A stretch of 64,000 nucleotides of DNA from Massilia rhizosphaerae (GTDB lineage: Bacteria > Pseudomonadota > Gammaproteobacteria > Burkholderiales > Burkholderiaceae_D), in contig NZ_JADKYX010000010.1 in the NCBI RefSeq assembly GCF_016093545.1, forward strand, positions 1 through 64,000. The letters run 5' to 3'. Shown piece by piece: positions 50,328-61,607 of the stretch. Below the pieces are notes generated by a model. That model had not been told where the DNA came from, made no database searches, and saw only the letters and a program-made list of their open reading frames with translations. How positions within the stretch are numbered: the first letter of the stretch is position 1; every line of letters starts with the position of its first letter. Both the position numbers and the translations under genes were made by a program.

Positions 50328-53197
50328 AGCTTGACGGTGACCGGCTTGCCGTCGTACGTCACGGTCTTGTCGGCCGCGTCCATGTCGGCGCTCGTGGACA
50401 CGCCCGGACGCAGCAGGCGCACCTTGATCTGGCGCGTCGCCGGCATGCCCTTGTACTGGCCGCTGCGCGCGCCGATCGTGACGGTGCCCGCCTTGTCGTC
50501 GTAGGCGAACGGAATGCTGCTGTATTCGCCCCGCTCGTACGCGTTCGTCACGCCGTCGTCCTCGTACAGGTAGGCCTGGCCGTTGGCGCCGGCGTAGACC
50601 TGCAGCACGATCGGCGCATCCGGCTTCTCGTCCACGTATTGCATGACCGGGCCCGTCGGGATCACGGCGCCCGCGCGCACGAACACCGGGATGCGGTTCA
50701 ACGGTGCCGGAACGGTCGCGCCGGTGCCGCCCGCGTAGCGCTTGCCGGTATCGAAGTCGTACCAGTCGGCGCCCGCCGGGAAGTAGACGGTGCGCTCGCG
50801 CGCGCCGTAACTCGTGACCGGCGCCACCATCAGCGCGTGGCCGAACAGGTATTGATCCTTGATGTCCTTGACCTTGGCGTCGTGCGGGAAGTCCATCACG
50901 AGCCCGCGCATCATGGTGCCGTTGCGGTAATGCGTGTCGGCCGCCATCGTGTAAATGTACGGCATCAGGCGGTAGCGCAGCTTCAGGTAGCCCACCATGG
51001 AGTCGCGCATCGCGTCGTCGCCGGCCGCGATGTTGTAGATCTCGCGCTTGACCACTTCGCCGTGCGAACGGAACAGCGGCGAGAACGCGCCGAACTGGAA
51101 CCAGCGCAGGTTCAGCTCACGCCATTCCTTCATGTCTTCCGGCTTGGCCTGGTGCTTGGCCGTCACGCGGTTTTCCTGGGCCGAGCCCACGTCGCCGTAC
51201 TGGAAGCGCGTCTCCTGCGCATAGCCGCCGATGTCGTGCGTCCAGTTCGGGATGCCGGACATCGAGAAGTTCACGCCCGACGCGATCTGGTCGTACAGAT
51301 TGTTCCAGCGCCCAGCGGTGTCGCCGCTCCACACGGCCACCGAATTGCGCTGGATGCCGGCGAAGCCCGAGCGCGACAGGATGAACTGGCGCTTGTCGGG
51401 CTGGTCGCGGCGCAGGCCGTCGATCATGCCGCCCGAGTGCACGAGGCTGTACGGGTTGAAGGTGATCTCGCCGGGGCCGTAGACGGTCGGGCCGATCAGC
51501 TTCTTGAAATCCTCCAGCCGCGAATTCGACAGGACGTCCGGTTCCGTGTTGTCCATCCACCAGGCGTCGAAGCCCTTGTCGACCAGCTTGTGCTCCAGCT
51601 GCCGATAATAGATGTCGCGCGCCTCCTTCGTGTACGGGTCGTAGTGGCTGTTCTTGTAACCCTTGCCGACCCAGTCCAGCGCGCCGTCCTCGACGTTCTT
51701 CGTCCACATATGGCCCTTGGCCGCAAGCTCCTTGTAGTTGGCCGTATTGGCGTAGAACTTGCCCCAGATGGAGATCATAATGTGGGCGTGCTGCTTGTGC
51801 ACCGCGTCGACCATGCCCTGCGGATCGGGGAAGCGGACCTTGTCGAAGTCGTGCGAACCCCAGCCGTCTTCCGGCCAGTAGAACCAGTCCTGCACGATGT
51901 TATCGAGCGGCCAGCCGCGCTTGCGGTACTCCGCGACGGTGTCCAGCAACTGCTGCTGCGTCTCGTAGCGCTGGCGCGATTGCCAGAAGCCGTACGCCCA
52001 TTTCGGCATCATCGGCTGCTGGCCCGTCAGCAGGCGGTAGCCCCCGATGACGTTGTCCATGTCGTCCGCCTGGATCACGTAGTAGTTGACCGCTTCCGCG
52101 ATCTCCGACGACATCGTCAGCGAATGGCGTTCCGGCGCGGGCAGCGGATCGTTGTGCGTCATCGCGATCATGCCGCCCGACGGCTTCCACTCCAGGTGCA
52201 GCTTGACCGGCTTGTTCGGCTCGAACTTGACCTCGAAATTGTGATACCACGGGTTCCAGCCCTGGCGCCACACGTCCATGACCTGCTTGCCGTCGACCGT
52301 GAGCGTCGCGTAATCCGACGCGTACAGCTGCATCTTGTGCACGCCGGCCTTCGGGCTGGCCATCGCGCCGTCCCACACGACCTTGACGTGCTTCCCGCCC
52401 AGCGCCTTCATCGGCGGCAGTTCTTTCGGCCAGTTCTCGGCGACGTCCTTCAGGTACTGGTAGGCGATGTCCTTTTCCTGCCGCGTGAACGCGAGCTTGC
52501 CGTCGATGTAGTAACGGGCCGTGAGGCCGCCCGGCTTGCCCTGGTCGTCGGTCAGCTCAAGGTCGCGCGACAGCCAGGCGTAGGGCTTGGCGTCGCCGAA
52601 GCGGCTGATGCCGTTGTTGTCCCACAAGAGACCATAGTTCTTGTCCGAGACGACGAACGGCACCGCGGCGATCATATTGTGCTGCTGCAGCAGCACGTCC
52701 TCGCCGTTGTAATTCATCTGCGCGTTCTGGTGCTGGCCCAGGCCGTAGAACGCGTCGTGCGTGCCGTAATTGAAACCTTCCTTGATGGCGAGGTACGGCT
52801 TGCCGCCGACCTGGATCGGCGCCATCGTTTCCGCGGCCTGGGTCAGGAACGGTTTGCCGGCCGCGTCGAAGAAGCGGACCTGGCCATCCTTCAGCGACAC
52901 CTCGGCCGAGATCCTTTTCGCCGTCAGCGTGACGGCGTCCTTGCCGTTCGCGACCGCGAAGGCGCAGCCGCACGGCTTGGCGACCGTCATCAGCGAAGGC
53001 GTCAGCCGCTTGTCCGGGTTGTCGAGCTTGACGACGTGGACGATGTTATCGGCCATCAGCTCGAGGCGCACGAGCTTCGCCGGGCCGCCGTCCGGGCGCA
53101 CGTCGATGCCGGTGGCGGTCTGCTGGACGGTGCCCGCGAGGGCCTGGCTGCCGGCGGCCAGCAGCATGGCCGCGGCGGCGATTCGGGTGAATTGCAT
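50324..53197 (-). CDS. GH31 alpha-xylosidase with PA14 insert
   Basis: The protein has 957 residues with a signal peptide (to LAG). The N-terminal beta-domain is interrupted at about 225-350 by a PA14-like insert (VVWDGAMASPKAGVHKMQLYASDYATLTVDGK). The barrel carries the nucleophile Asp549 in WWMDNTEPD and the acid/base Asp626 in WSGDTAGRW. This arrangement is that of xyloglucan-active alpha-xylosidases such as Cellvibrio Xyl31A. It would remove terminal alpha-1,6-xylose from xyloglucan oligosaccharides in the periplasm. It lies 12 bases from the GH35 stop and is coupled to GH26. Confidence 0.92.
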   Translation of the reverse strand: MQFTRIAAAAMLLAAGSQALAGTVQQTATGIDVRPDGGPAKLVRLELMADNIVHVVKLDNPDKRLTPSLMTVAKPCGCAFAVANGKDAVTLTAKRISAEVSLKDGQVRFFDAAGKPFLTQAAETMAPIQVGGKPYLAIKEGFNYGTHDAFYGLGQHQNAQMNYNGEDVLLQQHNMIAAVPFVVSDKNYGLLWDNNGISRFGDAKPYAWLSRDLELTDDQGKPGGLTARYYIDGKLAFTRQEKDIAYQYLKDVAENWPKELPPMKALGGKHVKVVWDGAMASPKAGVHKMQLYASDYATLTVDGKQVMDVWRQGWNPWYHNFEVKFEPNKPVKLHLEWKPSGGMIAMTHNDPLPAPERHSLTMSSEIAEAVNYYVIQADDMDNVIGGYRLLTGQQPMMPKWAYGFWQSRQRYETQQQLLDTVAEYRKRGWPLDNIVQDWFYWPEDGWGSHDFDKVRFPDPQGMVDAVHKQHAHIMISIWGKFYANTANYKELAAKGHMWTKNVEDGALDWVGKGYKNSHYDPYTKEARDIYYRQLEHKLVDKGFDAWWMDNTEPDVLSNSRLEDFKKLIGPTVYGPGEITFNPYSLVHSGGMIDGLRRDQPDKRQFILSRSGFAGIQRNSVAVWSGDTAGRWNNLYDQIASGVNFSMSGIPNWTHDIGGYAQETRFQYGDVGSAQENRVTAKHQAKPEDMKEWRELNLRWFQFGAFSPLFRSHGEVVKREIYNIAAGDDAMRDSMVGYLKLRYRLMPYIYTMAADTHYRNGTMMRGLVMDFPHDAKVKDIKDQYLFGHALMVAPVTSYGARERTVYFPAGADWYDFDTGKRYAGGTGATVPAPLNRIPVFVRAGAVIPTGPVMQYVDEKPDAPIVLQVYAGANGQAYLYEDDGVTNAYERGEYSSIPFAYDDKAGTVTIGARSGQYKGMPATRQIKVRLLRPGVSTSADMDAADKTVTYDGKPVTVKL

Positions 53198-53209
53198 GGT
53201 TGTCTCCTC

Positions 53210-54874
53210 TCAGTACGTCCCCATCCGCACCTTCAGCACGGTGGGCATGGCCGGCAGGTTCAGGCCGTAGTCGGTCTGGTCGCCGTTCCAGTTGCGCTCC
53301 ATGACCCATTTGCCGTCCGGGTCGTAATGGCCCTCCTCCACCCGCGCGAACATCGCGGGCTTGCCGGCATTGGGGCCGGTGCCGGACAATTTGACGCGGA
53401 TCTTCTGACCCACGATGACGAACTCGTTCGGGCCGATCTGCGCGATGGCGGCGCCGCCGGACGGGTGCTCGGTGCCGTCGGGGTAGTCGTTCTTGTCCTG
53501 CAGGTAGTCGCGCTCGCCGAACTGGAATTCGCGGAACGACAGGCGCGCGTCCCAGCCGTTCATCGCGACGGTCTGCGGCTTGCGGTCGTCGCCTTCGGCC
53601 ACGCCGTAAGTACGGCCTTCGTACGCCCAATTGGCCCACACGCGCTGCATCGGCGCGAACACGTCGTAGACCTTGGCGAACGGCTCGACCATGCGGCGGT
53701 CGGTGAACTTGGAGCCGAGCGGGTAATTGCTGTACGAGGCGTAGTCGATGCCGAACGGCGCCACGCCCAGCGCGCCCTTGCCGATGATCTCGTAGACGTA
53801 GCGCGCATAGCCGGCCGCGTTGCCCATCTCCGGCACCATCAGCGGGTTGTCCGGGCGCTTGAACAGCTGCAGGGTCGCCGCGACCTTGTCCGACTGCGGC
53901 AGGTAGATGTCCGGACCGGCGAAGTCGATGTGCGGCGCGGCGGCCTTATAAATGCCGATCACGTCGTAGGTCGGTCCGCCGCTGGCGAAATCGCCCTTCC
54001 ACGGCGGGGTCGGTTCGTTCACGTGCGGGTCGCGCAGCGCATTGTTCACGTACATCGGTAAATCGTATACCGCGCGGCCGGCCTTGGCGATGTCTTCGAT
54101 GTAACTGGCGATGGCCCACGTGTGAAAATACTGTTCGGCGTAGTCGCCGTACACCTGGCTCCACGTGCCCTGTTTCGGACGGCCTGCGGGCGGCGGCTGG
54201 TGCGCGACGACGGCGGCCGGCACCGGCTGCTGGAACGCGGCCTGGGCGCGCGCCGCGTAGTCGCGCGCGACGCCGTAGGTACCCACTTCGTTCTCGACCT
54301 GCACCATGATCACGGTGTGCTGGCCGGCGTCGATCTTCTTGATGTGTTCCATCAGCGCCACGAACGCCTTCTTGTCGGCGGCCCGCGTGGTGTCGCCAAA
54401 TGGCGACAGGCAGTAGCTCGTCTTGCCATCCTTGTCGATCATGCGCGGGAAGCGCTTGTTGTCGAACTTGACCCATTCCGGCGCGTAGGCCGGCCCCGTA
54501 TTCTTCCAGGTGCCGAACCACAGCAGCACGAGGCGCGTCTTGTGCTCGCGCGCCTCGCGCACCAGCGTGTCGACGTAGCCGAAGTCGAACGTGCCTTCCT
54601 TCGGTTCGATCTGTTCCCACGCGACCGGGATCTCCAGCGTGTTCGCATGCGCATCCTTCAGCGCGGCCCACACCTTGGGCAGCGCGGCCGGGTAGTTGCT
54701 GGAATTCTGGGCCTGGCCGCCCAGCACGAGGAACGGCGCGCCGTCGACCATCAGGGCATAGTGGCCGTCCTTGCCCACGATGCGGGGCATGTCCGGGGAT
54801 GGGGCCGCGGCGTGGGCGGCGTGGGCGGCGAGGAGCAGGCTGGCCGCCACCAGGCGGAAGGATTTGGTTTTCAT
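53210..54874 (-). CDS. GH35 beta-galactosidase (xyloglucan type)
   Basis: From the ATG at 54874 the protein has 554 residues with a signal peptide (to AHA-A, about 22). GH35 signatures are present: [21 protein letters not shown], the acid/base Glu196 in VQVENEVG, and nucleophile Glu349 in [12 protein letters not shown]5597-like beta domain follows, as in Cellvibrio Bgl35A. It should take beta-1,2-galactose off xyloglucan side chains. It sits 97 bases after GH95, a gap that could hold a weak internal promoter. Confidence 0.9.
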   Translation of the reverse strand: MKTKSFRLVAASLLLAAHAAHAAAPSPDMPRIVGKDGHYALMVDGAPFLVLGGQAQNSSNYPAALPKVWAALKDAHANTLEIPVAWEQIEPKEGTFDFGYVDTLVREAREHKTRLVLLWFGTWKNTGPAYAPEWVKFDNKRFPRMIDKDGKTSYCLSPFGDTTRAADKKAFVALMEHIKKIDAGQHTVIMVQVENEVGTYGVARDYAARAQAAFQQPVPAAVVAHQPPPAGRPKQGTWSQVYGDYAEQYFHTWAIASYIEDIAKAGRAVYDLPMYVNNALRDPHVNEPTPPWKGDFASGGPTYDVIGIYKAAAPHIDFAGPDIYLPQSDKVAATLQLFKRPDNPLMVPEMGNAAGYARYVYEIIGKGALGVAPFGIDYASYSNYPLGSKFTDRRMVEPFAKVYDVFAPMQRVWANWAYEGRTYGVAEGDDRKPQTVAMNGWDARLSFREFQFGERDYLQDKNDYPDGTEHPSGGAAIAQIGPNEFVIVGQKIRVKLSGTGPNAGKPAMFARVEEGHYDPDGKWVMERNWNGDQTDYGLNLPAMPTVLKVRMGTY

Positions 54875-54971
54875 GCGCGAACGGGTCTCCAGTCGTGGCA
54901 TTGTTGTAAAAAGCGGATGCCCGCACGGCCACCCGTCACGGACTCGCTGATATCGTAGAAGACGGCGCTCT

Positions 54972-57299
54972 TCATTGCAAAGGCGCTTGAAACTGCGCCG
55001 CGTCCAGCACGCGGCTCTCGCCCGGCCGCAGCTTGACGGCCACGGTCCGGTCGTCGTAGCGCACAAGGGCCGTCCCGCCGCCGGCGGCCGCGCGCACGAC
55101 GGCATCCACGAGGCGACCGCGCGTCCAGCGCATGCCGACCTCGAATCCGCCCCGTGCGCGCAACCCTTGCACCGCGCCGTCCGGCCACGCGGACGGCAGC
55201 GCCGGCAGCAGCTGGATCATGCCGGTCTGCGACTGCAACAGCATTTCCGCGATGGCGGCCGTGGCGCCGAAATTGCCGTCGATCTGGAACGGCGGGTGCG
55301 CGTCCAGCAGGTTCGGATACGTGCCGCCCGCGTTGTTGTGTTCCGAACCGGGGCCGGCCTGCTGGGCCGCGCGCGCGCCGGGCGTGGCGAGCAGGCCGCG
55401 CAGCATCGTGTAGGCGTGGTCTCCGTCGTACAAGCGCGCCCAGAACGCCATCTTCCACGCCATCGACCAGCCGGTGCCCGCGTCGCCGCGCGCGGTGAGC
55501 GTGCGCTTGGCCGCCGCGGCGAGCGCCGGCGTGCGCGCGGGGCTGATCTGGCGGCCCGGGAACAGGGCGAACAGGTGCGATACGTGGCGGTGCGTGTCGC
55601 CCGGCGTGTCGAGCACCGGGTCCTTCTTTTCCTCGAGCCATTCGAGCAGCTGGCCCCAGCTGCCGACCTTCGGCGCCGCGAGCCGGTCGCGCATCCGCGC
55701 CAGCCGGTCGCGCAGCGGCTTGTCGACGCCGAGGATGCCGGCCGCTTCCACCGTGTTGTTGAACAGGTCCCAGACGATCTCCTGGTCGTACGTGACGCCA
55801 TCCTCGACGGGGCCGTGCTCGGGCGACCAGCCCTGCGGCGCGACGAGGCGCCCGTCCGGCAGTTCCTTCAGGTAGTCCTGCCAGAACGCGCTCGCCTCCT
55901 TCATCATCGGGTAGGCGACGTCGCGCAGGAACGCCTTGTCCTGCGTGAACGCGTAGTGTTCCCAGAAGTGCTGGGCGTACCAGGCATTGGCCGTCTTGTT
56001 CCACAAATAGCCCATCGCGCCGAACGGATTCGATTCGGTGCGCAAGGTCCAGCCGCGCACCGGCTTGCCGTCCGCGGTCTTGAACGCGGCCGCGGTTGTC
56101 CGGCGCCACACGGGCGCCACGCTCGTGACGAAACCGAAGAACGGCCGCGCCGTCTCGGACAGGTTCGTCACTTCGGCCGGCCAGTAATTCATCTGGACGT
56201 TGATGTTCGTGTGGTAGTCCGATTTCCACGGCGGCGTGAGGCTGTTGTTCCACAGGCCCTGCAGGTTCGCGGGCAGCGAGTCGCGCGAACTGGACACGAG
56301 CAGGTAGCGGCCGTACTGGAAGTACTGCGCTTCCAGTTCCGGATCGTTGCCCGCCTTCGTGTACGCCAGCACGCGCGCGTCCGTCGGCATGGCGCGGCGT
56401 TCCGGCGCGCTCGCGCCGAGGTCCAGCTGCACGCGGTCCAGCAGGCCGGCGACGTCGCGTTCGTGCTCCGCGCGCAGTTCGGCGACGGGACGCGCGGCCG
56501 CGGCCGAGACCTGCGCCGTCACCCGCGCCAGCGGCGCTGCGCCCTGGAAGCGGCGCGCGGCGTCCGCCACGTAGCTCGTGCCGGCGCCGACGATCACGGT
56601 GAGCGCGTCGCAGCCGGAAAACACGACGCGGCCATCCTGCACGGCCGCCTTGCCGCCCTCGTTCAGCACCTGCACCTGGCTCGCATAATCCAGCACGTTC
56701 GCGGTGGGCGCCTCGCCCGGCAGGGTCCAGCCGGCCAGCGTGCCGCTCGCGTACAGGCGATTGTTCGCGGCCGCAAGGTGCGCGCCGTGGCGGTCGGACA
56801 GCGCGATCGTGCCGCTGTACTGGCCCGGCCGGTCGGCCGTCAGGCGCAGCACGATCACCTGCGCCGGATGGCTGGCCCACGCCTCGCGCCGGAAATGCAC
56901 ACCGCCGTGCGTGTACGTGACGGCGTGGATGCCGTGCTCGAGATCCAGCGTGCGCCGGTAGTCGCTCGCGTCCGCGTCATGGCCCGGCAGGTCGACAACG
57001 ACGTCGCCGAACGGCTGATAGGCCCCCATCGACTTGTCGTCGCCGGACCACAGGGTGATGTCGTTGAACTGCAGGTGCTCGCGGGCCAGCCCGCCGAATA
57101 CCATGGCGCCGATGCGCCCGTTGCCGATCGGGAGCGCTTCCTTTTCCCAGCCCTGGTCGTTGTCCTGGGCCGGCCGGTCGTAGCGCAGCACGAGGCTGGG
57201 CGCGGCCGGCGCCGCGGCGCCGAGGCCCGCCAGCGCCAGTGCGAGGATGGTCTTGTGCGCGATCCGGCGCGCGGCCGTGAGGGACAGGTTGGGCATCAT
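54972..57299 (-). CDS. GH95 alpha-L-fucosidase
   Basis: The start is an ATG at 57299 or 57296; the larger frame to 57893 is a shadow of the GH74 gene. The protein has about 775 residues with a signal peptide. GH95 marks: [48 protein letters not shown], a Glu-bearing [19 protein letters not shown] and [19 protein letters not shown]. It inverts and would remove alpha-1,2-fucose (or L-galactose) from xyloglucan. A LacI-type operator lies five bases upstream of the start, which may give it its own control. Confidence 0.9.
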   Translation of the reverse strand: MMPNLSLTAARRIAHKTILALALAGLGAAAPAAPSLVLRYDRPAQDNDQGWEKEALPIGNGRIGAMVFGGLAREHLQFNDITLWSGDDKSMGAYQPFGDVVVDLPGHDADASDYRRTLDLEHGIHAVTYTHGGVHFRREAWASHPAQVIVLRLTADRPGQYSGTIALSDRHGAHLAAANNRLYASGTLAGWTLPGEAPTANVLDYASQVQVLNEGGKAAVQDGRVVFSGCDALTVIVGAGTSYVADAARRFQGAAPLARVTAQVSAAAARPVAELRAEHERDVAGLLDRVQLDLGASAPERRAMPTDARVLAYTKAGNDPELEAQYFQYGRYLLVSSSRDSLPANLQGLWNNSLTPPWKSDYHTNINVQMNYWPAEVTNLSETARPFFGFVTSVAPVWRRTTAAAFKTADGKPVRGWTLRTESNPFGAMGYLWNKTANAWYAQHFWEHYAFTQDKAFLRDVAYPMMKEASAFWQDYLKELPDGRLVAPQGWSPEHGPVEDGVTYDQEIVWDLFNNTVEAAGILGVDKPLRDRLARMRDRLAAPKVGSWGQLLEWLEEKKDPVLDTPGDTHRHVSHLFALFPGRQISPARTPALAAAAKRTLTARGDAGTGWSMAWKMAFWARLYDGDHAYTMLRGLLATPGARAAQQAGPGSEHNNAGGTYPNLLDAHPPFQIDGNFGATAAIAEMLLQSQTGMIQLLPALPSAWPDGAVQGLRARGGFEVGMRWTRGRLVDAVVRAAAGGGTALVRYDDRTVAVKLRPGESRVLDAAQFQAPLQ

Positions 57300-57303
57300 G
57301 TGA

Positions 57304-57317
57304 TGAAATCGATTACA
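57304..57317. promoter_or_regulatory. LacI-family operator before GH95
   Basis: TGAAATCGATTACA matches TGNAANCGNTTNCA at every fixed base (read leftward TGTAATCGATTTCA). It lies in the 53-base gap between GH74 and GH95, directly upstream of the GH95 start. A bound repressor could block transcript elongation or an internal promoter. Confidence 0.7.
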
Positions 57318-57352
57318 AACAAGAACCATAAAAATCGCTCCGCCATCCGCAC

Positions 57353-59491
57353 TCAGCGCACGGCAGGCTTCCCGTAGACGATGCCGCGGCCGGCGGTACT
57401 CATGTACACGACGCCGTAGCGGTTCATGTCGCCCAGGATAAACCGGCCGTCGCCCGGTCCGCCGTACTGGTGGGCGTCGTCGTTGATGCGGGTCCAGCTG
57501 GCGCCGCCGTCGTCCGAACGGTGGATGCCGCGCACGCCCCGGACCTCGCCCCAGATGTACACGGCGGGATAGTCGTGCCCGGGCGCCGCCTTGCCGAAGC
57601 CGACCGCGCCGCAGTAGGCTACCTTCGCGATCGGCGCGAAGTGGGCGCCGCCGTCGCGCGAGCGTACGAGGCCGCCGCCCTTGAGCGCGACCCACACGTC
57701 CCCCGCCCGGCCCGGCGCCACGCGCACGAGCGGCGATCCGCCCGGCGCCAGGCGCGCGCGCGGCGCGAACGTCGCGCCGCCGTCCGTACTGGCGAAGAGC
57801 GCCGTCCCGTCGTAGGCGTAGAACACGTGCGGATCGACGGGGTCGGCCACGGGCCGCAGATTCGGCGCCGCGAGCCCGGCGGCGCGCGTCCACGTGGCGC
57901 CGCCGTCGGCCGACCGCCAGACCTCTTGCGCCCGTTCCGGCGCATGCAGGATCACCGCGCCGTCGGCGGACATCGCGACCCGGCCGCGCCGGCCCTCGAG
58001 CGCGGCCGTCTTCGTCCAGGTCGCGCCGCCGTCGTGCGTGACGAGCATGCTGTCACCCACGCGCACCATCGTGCGCACGTCCTTGGCCGCGAAGGCGAGG
58101 CCGGTCGTCGTGCCGATCTGCGGTTCGTGGATGCGGCCGTAGCGCGCCGGGTCGTCGTGCAGGAAGCCGTCGTAGTCGCCGATCGCCGACACGAGCGGGC
58201 CGCCCGGGATGCTGACGAGGCCCAGCGGCACCGTCTCTTCCAGCCCGTCCACCGTGAACGTCCACGTGGCCGGCGCCGCGTCGATGTTCGCCGTGCGGAA
58301 CACGCCGTTGCCGGACGTGACCCAGACGGCGTGCGTGTCGGCCGGATCGAATGCGACGGAGCCGGCCCAGTGGATCGCGTGGCCCCGCACCCAGGGCACG
58401 CCGGCCCCGTCGCGGACGAAGCCGCGCGCGATCACGTCCGTCCAGGTGGCGCCGCCGTCGCGCGACAGGAAGATCCGGTCGCCCTTGGCGTCGCCCTGCG
58501 GCAGGAAGGTGTTGATGGTGGAGACGACGAGGCGCTGCGGATTCTTCGGATCGACGCTGATCCCGGCGAACGGCCGCGTCCAGCCGGCCGGCGTGATGTT
58601 CGTCCAGGCGCCGCTGGCGATCGCGTACTTCCACACCTGGCCGCGGTCCATCGGTTCGCGGCCGCCGCGGTCCGGATGCGGTCCGGCGCCGTTCGCGAAC
58701 GTGACGATCAAATTCCCCGCCCCGTCCGGCACGGCGCGCTGCGGCATCAGGTCCACCGGTGCCCCGGCCACCGGCGCGAACGTGGCGCCGCCGTCGTCGC
58801 TGCGGTACAGGTTGGGCCCGACGGCGCCGAAGCGCGACACGCCCGCGAACAGGCGGCGCGCCTGGCCGTCGCGCACGCTGGCCGGATCGGGCACGACGGC
58901 GACGATGCCCACGTCGTTCGGCGTGGACGTCACCGGCAGGCCCGCCATGCGGCGCCAGGTGCGGCCCGCGTCGACGCTCTTGAACAGACCGTCGCGGCGC
59001 GTGCCCACGTACAGCAGCTTGCTGTCGGCCGGATCGACGGCGAGGCGCTCGCCGTCCTGGCGGCCCATGCCGTTGCCGTGGGTCTTGAACTGCCGGGTGA
59101 CGTCGACGACGGCGAAGGTCTTGCCCCCGTCGGTCGAATGCAGGATCGCGGTGCGGCCGCCGTTCAGGTAGGCGGTGCCGGCGAGGAGCCAGAGATCGTC
59201 GGCGTCGCGCGGGTCGACGGCCAGCGCATCGATGCCGAGGAGGCCTGTCTGGTCTTCCGCCACCCAATCGAGCAGCGGGATCCAGCGGTGCCGGCGCGGG
59301 TCCCAGCGGTAGGCGCCGCCCACGTCCGTGCGCGCGTACGCGACGCCGGGCGCGGCGCGGCTGGGCACGACCGCCGTGACGAAACCGCCGCCGCCGATGG
59401 CGACGCTGTCCCACACGTACGGCACCTGCTGCGCGCGCGCGAGCCCGGCCAGCAACGCCAGCGCCGGGGCCAATTTCAGCGACTTCGTCAC
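57353..59491 (-). CDS. GH74 endo-xyloglucanase
   Basis: The start is a GTG at 59491 with GGAGATGG before it. The protein has 712 residues with a signal peptide (to ARA-Q, about 20). It is a double seven-bladed propeller with repeated SxDGG-x-TW blades, for example [11 protein letters not shown] and LSRDGGATW. Catalytic Asp56 is in [13 protein letters not shown] and Asp439 in [11 protein letters not shown]74 enzymes cut the beta-1,4-glucan backbone of xyloglucan with inversion. It is the backbone-cutting enzyme that gives the locus its identity. It follows the unknown gene by 30 bases. Confidence 0.95.
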   Translation of the reverse strand: MTKSLKLAPALALLAGLARAQQVPYVWDSVAIGGGGFVTAVVPSRAAPGVAYARTDVGGAYRWDPRRHRWIPLLDWVAEDQTGLLGIDALAVDPRDADDLWLLAGTAYLNGGRTAILHSTDGGKTFAVVDVTRQFKTHGNGMGRQDGERLAVDPADSKLLYVGTRRDGLFKSVDAGRTWRRMAGLPVTSTPNDVGIVAVVPDPASVRDGQARRLFAGVSRFGAVGPNLYRSDDGGATFAPVAGAPVDLMPQRAVPDGAGNLIVTFANGAGPHPDRGGREPMDRGQVWKYAIASGAWTNITPAGWTRPFAGISVDPKNPQRLVVSTINTFLPQGDAKGDRIFLSRDGGATWTDVIARGFVRDGAGVPWVRGHAIHWAGSVAFDPADTHAVWVTSGNGVFRTANIDAAPATWTFTVDGLEETVPLGLVSIPGGPLVSAIGDYDGFLHDDPARYGRIHEPQIGTTTGLAFAAKDVRTMVRVGDSMLVTHDGGATWTKTAALEGRRGRVAMSADGAVILHAPERAQEVWRSADGGATWTRAAGLAAPNLRPVADPVDPHVFYAYDGTALFASTDGGATFAPRARLAPGGSPLVRVAPGRAGDVWVALKGGGLVRSRDGGAHFAPIAKVAYCGAVGFGKAAPGHDYPAVYIWGEVRGVRGIHRSDDGGASWTRINDDAHQYGGPGDGRFILGDMNRYGVVYMSTAGRGIVYGKPAVR

Positions 59492-59521
59492 GCCATCTCC
59501 ATCATGCGACCATCCACCTTG

Positions 59522-61456
59522 TCAGCTCTTGAAGACGCGGAAGCTGTGCGGCGGCACGACCACCTCGCTCACCGCATCGCGGCCGCCGCCTGGCACCGTC
59601 TCGGCCGCCGGACGCGCCGCGCCCGCCGCCGCGTGCCTGACCACCTTCACCGTCGTCGCGGTGTCGCGGAACGATTCGATGACGTAGGCGCCGTTATCGT
59701 ACGTGAACAGGCTGACGCCGGCGGGCGCCTCGATGCGCACGGGCGCGTCGGCCATCAGGTATTTCTTCACGCTGTTCATCACGCCCGGCGGCAAACTGTA
59801 CAAGTCGCCGATATTGCCGGGAATGGACAGGATATAGAGAATGCCCTTCGAATACCGGTTCATCAGCAGCACGGGGAAGCCGCGCGCGCCCGCCACGCCG
59901 CGCACGATGGGCCAGGCGTCGTTCGTGAAATAGTGCAGCTCGGGGAACAGCACGTCGCGCGGCGCCACCTTGGGATCGTCGCGCAGCGATTCGCCGTTGC
60001 CCGCGCCGTAGCCGTTGTAGTAGTCGTTCAGCAGCACTTGGTTGCCCGTCGCGTAGACTTCGACGATGTCCTGGAAGCCGCGGTCCTTGCGCGTGCGGTC
60101 CTGCGTCGCCTTGACGAAGCCGGACGTCACGAACACGACCTTCCCCGCCTCCAGCTGGCGCTTCACCTTGTTCAATACGTCCGGATCGGCGGCCGACGCC
60201 TGCGTCAGCAGGATCGTCTGCGCATCCTGCGGGAAGCGCGCCGTCAGCGCGATCGGGATGCCGACGTTGCCCAGGTAGTTGGGCAGGAAGTCTTCCGCGG
60301 ACGAGGAATTGGCCGGCCGGTAGGTCGGGATGCCCGTCGGATTGCCCAGCTGGCCCAGCATGGCGTCGATCTGCTTCAGCGCCGCACCGGCGGCCAGGCC
60401 CCAGCCCGGCGGCGCCTTCGCGTCCGGATGGGCAGACTTCCAGCCGGCCACGATGCGGTCCCAATCGAAACTCGTGGACTCGCCCGCCCACGGACGCTCG
60501 CCCGCGACGGCAGGTGTGTCCAGCGCGGCCGGATGCCAGTTGAACAGCGTGATCTCGGGCGCCTTGGCGAGCAGCGTGTCCCACAACTGCTCGGCATAAC
60601 GGTCGACGTAGCGGATCGAGTACGTGTCGACCCAGCCGCCGCCGTTGCCGCCGTCGCGCCGCAACGTGTCGTAGTAGCGGATGATGTTGTACGACTCGTA
60701 CTGCTGCAGCAGCTGGTCGGTGATGACGGGGTCGCGCGTCTCGGTGCCCGCGTAGATCCCGTCGAACATCTCGGGCTGCTGCGCGAGGTCGAAGCCCAGC
60801 CCTTCGAAATGCTCGTACCAGTTCGGGTACTTGATGACGACCTTGACGTTCGGGTTGGCGGCGCGCGCCGGTCCGAGGATCAGGTCCTTCGAGACCTTGC
60901 GCATCGTGTCCAGGCGGTATTGCGTCCACGAGCGCGTGCCCTTGGCTTTGATGTCGGCGTCGGACTTCGACGTGTAGAACGTGAAGTCGTCGAGGATCAC
61001 GTGGTCGAAGTGGCGCGCCATCAGCGCCATCGCGCGCTTGCACGTGTCGCGGTCCCGCGGCGATTCGTAGTCGAAGGTCATGAACTGGCCGTTGAAGCCG
61101 CCCGCCGCCAGCGTGACGCCGCCGGCCACCTCGATGCCCTTGGCCTGGAACTGGCGCTTGACGGCTTCGATCTCGGCGTCGGTGGCGAAATGGTTGTCGC
61201 GGAAGCCCTCGATATACACCTTGTCGAACGGGACCTGGCTCATGGCGCGCGCGAACTGGTGTTCGAAGACCCGCGGGTCGACGAGGCTCTGCGTCACGTT
61301 CACGGGGATGTAGATCGCGGTCTTGAAGTGCTTGTAATGACCGGCGCCGGGCGCGGCGAGCGCGGCGGACGGCATGGCGGCCAGCAAGGCGCAGCCGGCG
61401 GCGAGAGCGGCCAGGGCGGCGCGTGCGCCGGCGCGGCGGGTGAACGTGGTGCGCAT
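59522..61456 (-). CDS. Secreted glycosidase-like protein, family not recognised
   Basis: The protein has 644 residues with a long signal peptide (to AALA-A, about 34); GGAGA precedes the ATG. Residues 40-370 look like a (beta/alpha)8 barrel: TAIYIPVNVTQ, KVYIEGFRDN, HVILDDFTFYTSKSD with an acidic pair at a strand end, VVIKYPNWYEHFEG and MFDGIYAGTETRD. Residues 390-560 resemble a class-I amidotransferase-like fold as in some GH42-type enzymes (QTILLTQASAADPDVLNKVKRQLEAGKVVFVTSG). A beta-sandwich ends the protein. This fits a glycoside hydrolase, but I cannot name the family. It leads the xyloglucan operon, so a role in hemicellulose breakdown or carbohydrate binding is inferred. Confidence 0.75.
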   Translation of the reverse strand: MRTTFTRRAGARAALAALAAGCALLAAMPSAALAAPGAGHYKHFKTAIYIPVNVTQSLVDPRVFEHQFARAMSQVPFDKVYIEGFRDNHFATDAEIEAVKRQFQAKGIEVAGGVTLAAGGFNGQFMTFDYESPRDRDTCKRAMALMARHFDHVILDDFTFYTSKSDADIKAKGTRSWTQYRLDTMRKVSKDLILGPARAANPNVKVVIKYPNWYEHFEGLGFDLAQQPEMFDGIYAGTETRDPVITDQLLQQYESYNIIRYYDTLRRDGGNGGGWVDTYSIRYVDRYAEQLWDTLLAKAPEITLFNWHPAALDTPAVAGERPWAGESTSFDWDRIVAGWKSAHPDAKAPPGWGLAAGAALKQIDAMLGQLGNPTGIPTYRPANSSSAEDFLPNYLGNVGIPIALTARFPQDAQTILLTQASAADPDVLNKVKRQLEAGKVVFVTSGFVKATQDRTRKDRGFQDIVEVYATGNQVLLNDYYNGYGAGNGESLRDDPKVAPRDVLFPELHYFTNDAWPIVRGVAGARGFPVLLMNRYSKGILYILSIPGNIGDLYSLPPGVMNSVKKYLMADAPVRIEAPAGVSLFTYDNGAYVIESFRDTATTVKVVRHAAAGAARPAAETVPGGGRDAVSEVVVPPHSFRVFKS

Positions 61457-61492
61457 GGGTCTCCGTATATTTTTTGTGCACGTCTTACCGCT

Positions 61493-61522
61493 ATGCTAAG
61501 CGAAGCGATGTTTGCGGCGCAA
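61493..61522 (-). promoter_or_regulatory. Candidate promoter of the xyloglucan operon
   Basis: Read leftward, TTGCGC (61517-61522) and TAGCAT (61493-61498) are 18 bases apart and lie about 40 bases before the start of the 644-residue gene. Both boxes are modest matches. It is the best leftward candidate in the gap. Confidence 0.3.
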
Positions 61523-61607
61523 GGAAAATGTTCGCGCTAACAGGCCATCATATTGCCCCGTCGCGTGTTTAGCGTGTTTAGTGCCCTCCCCACGAGACAG
61601 CACGCGA

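Noticed and set aside
57470..61540. 1356-residue + strand frame across GH74 and the unknown gene
   Set aside because: It is antisense to the clear GH74 signatures and consists of repetitive Arg/Ala/Val sequence; a GC-rich shadow.
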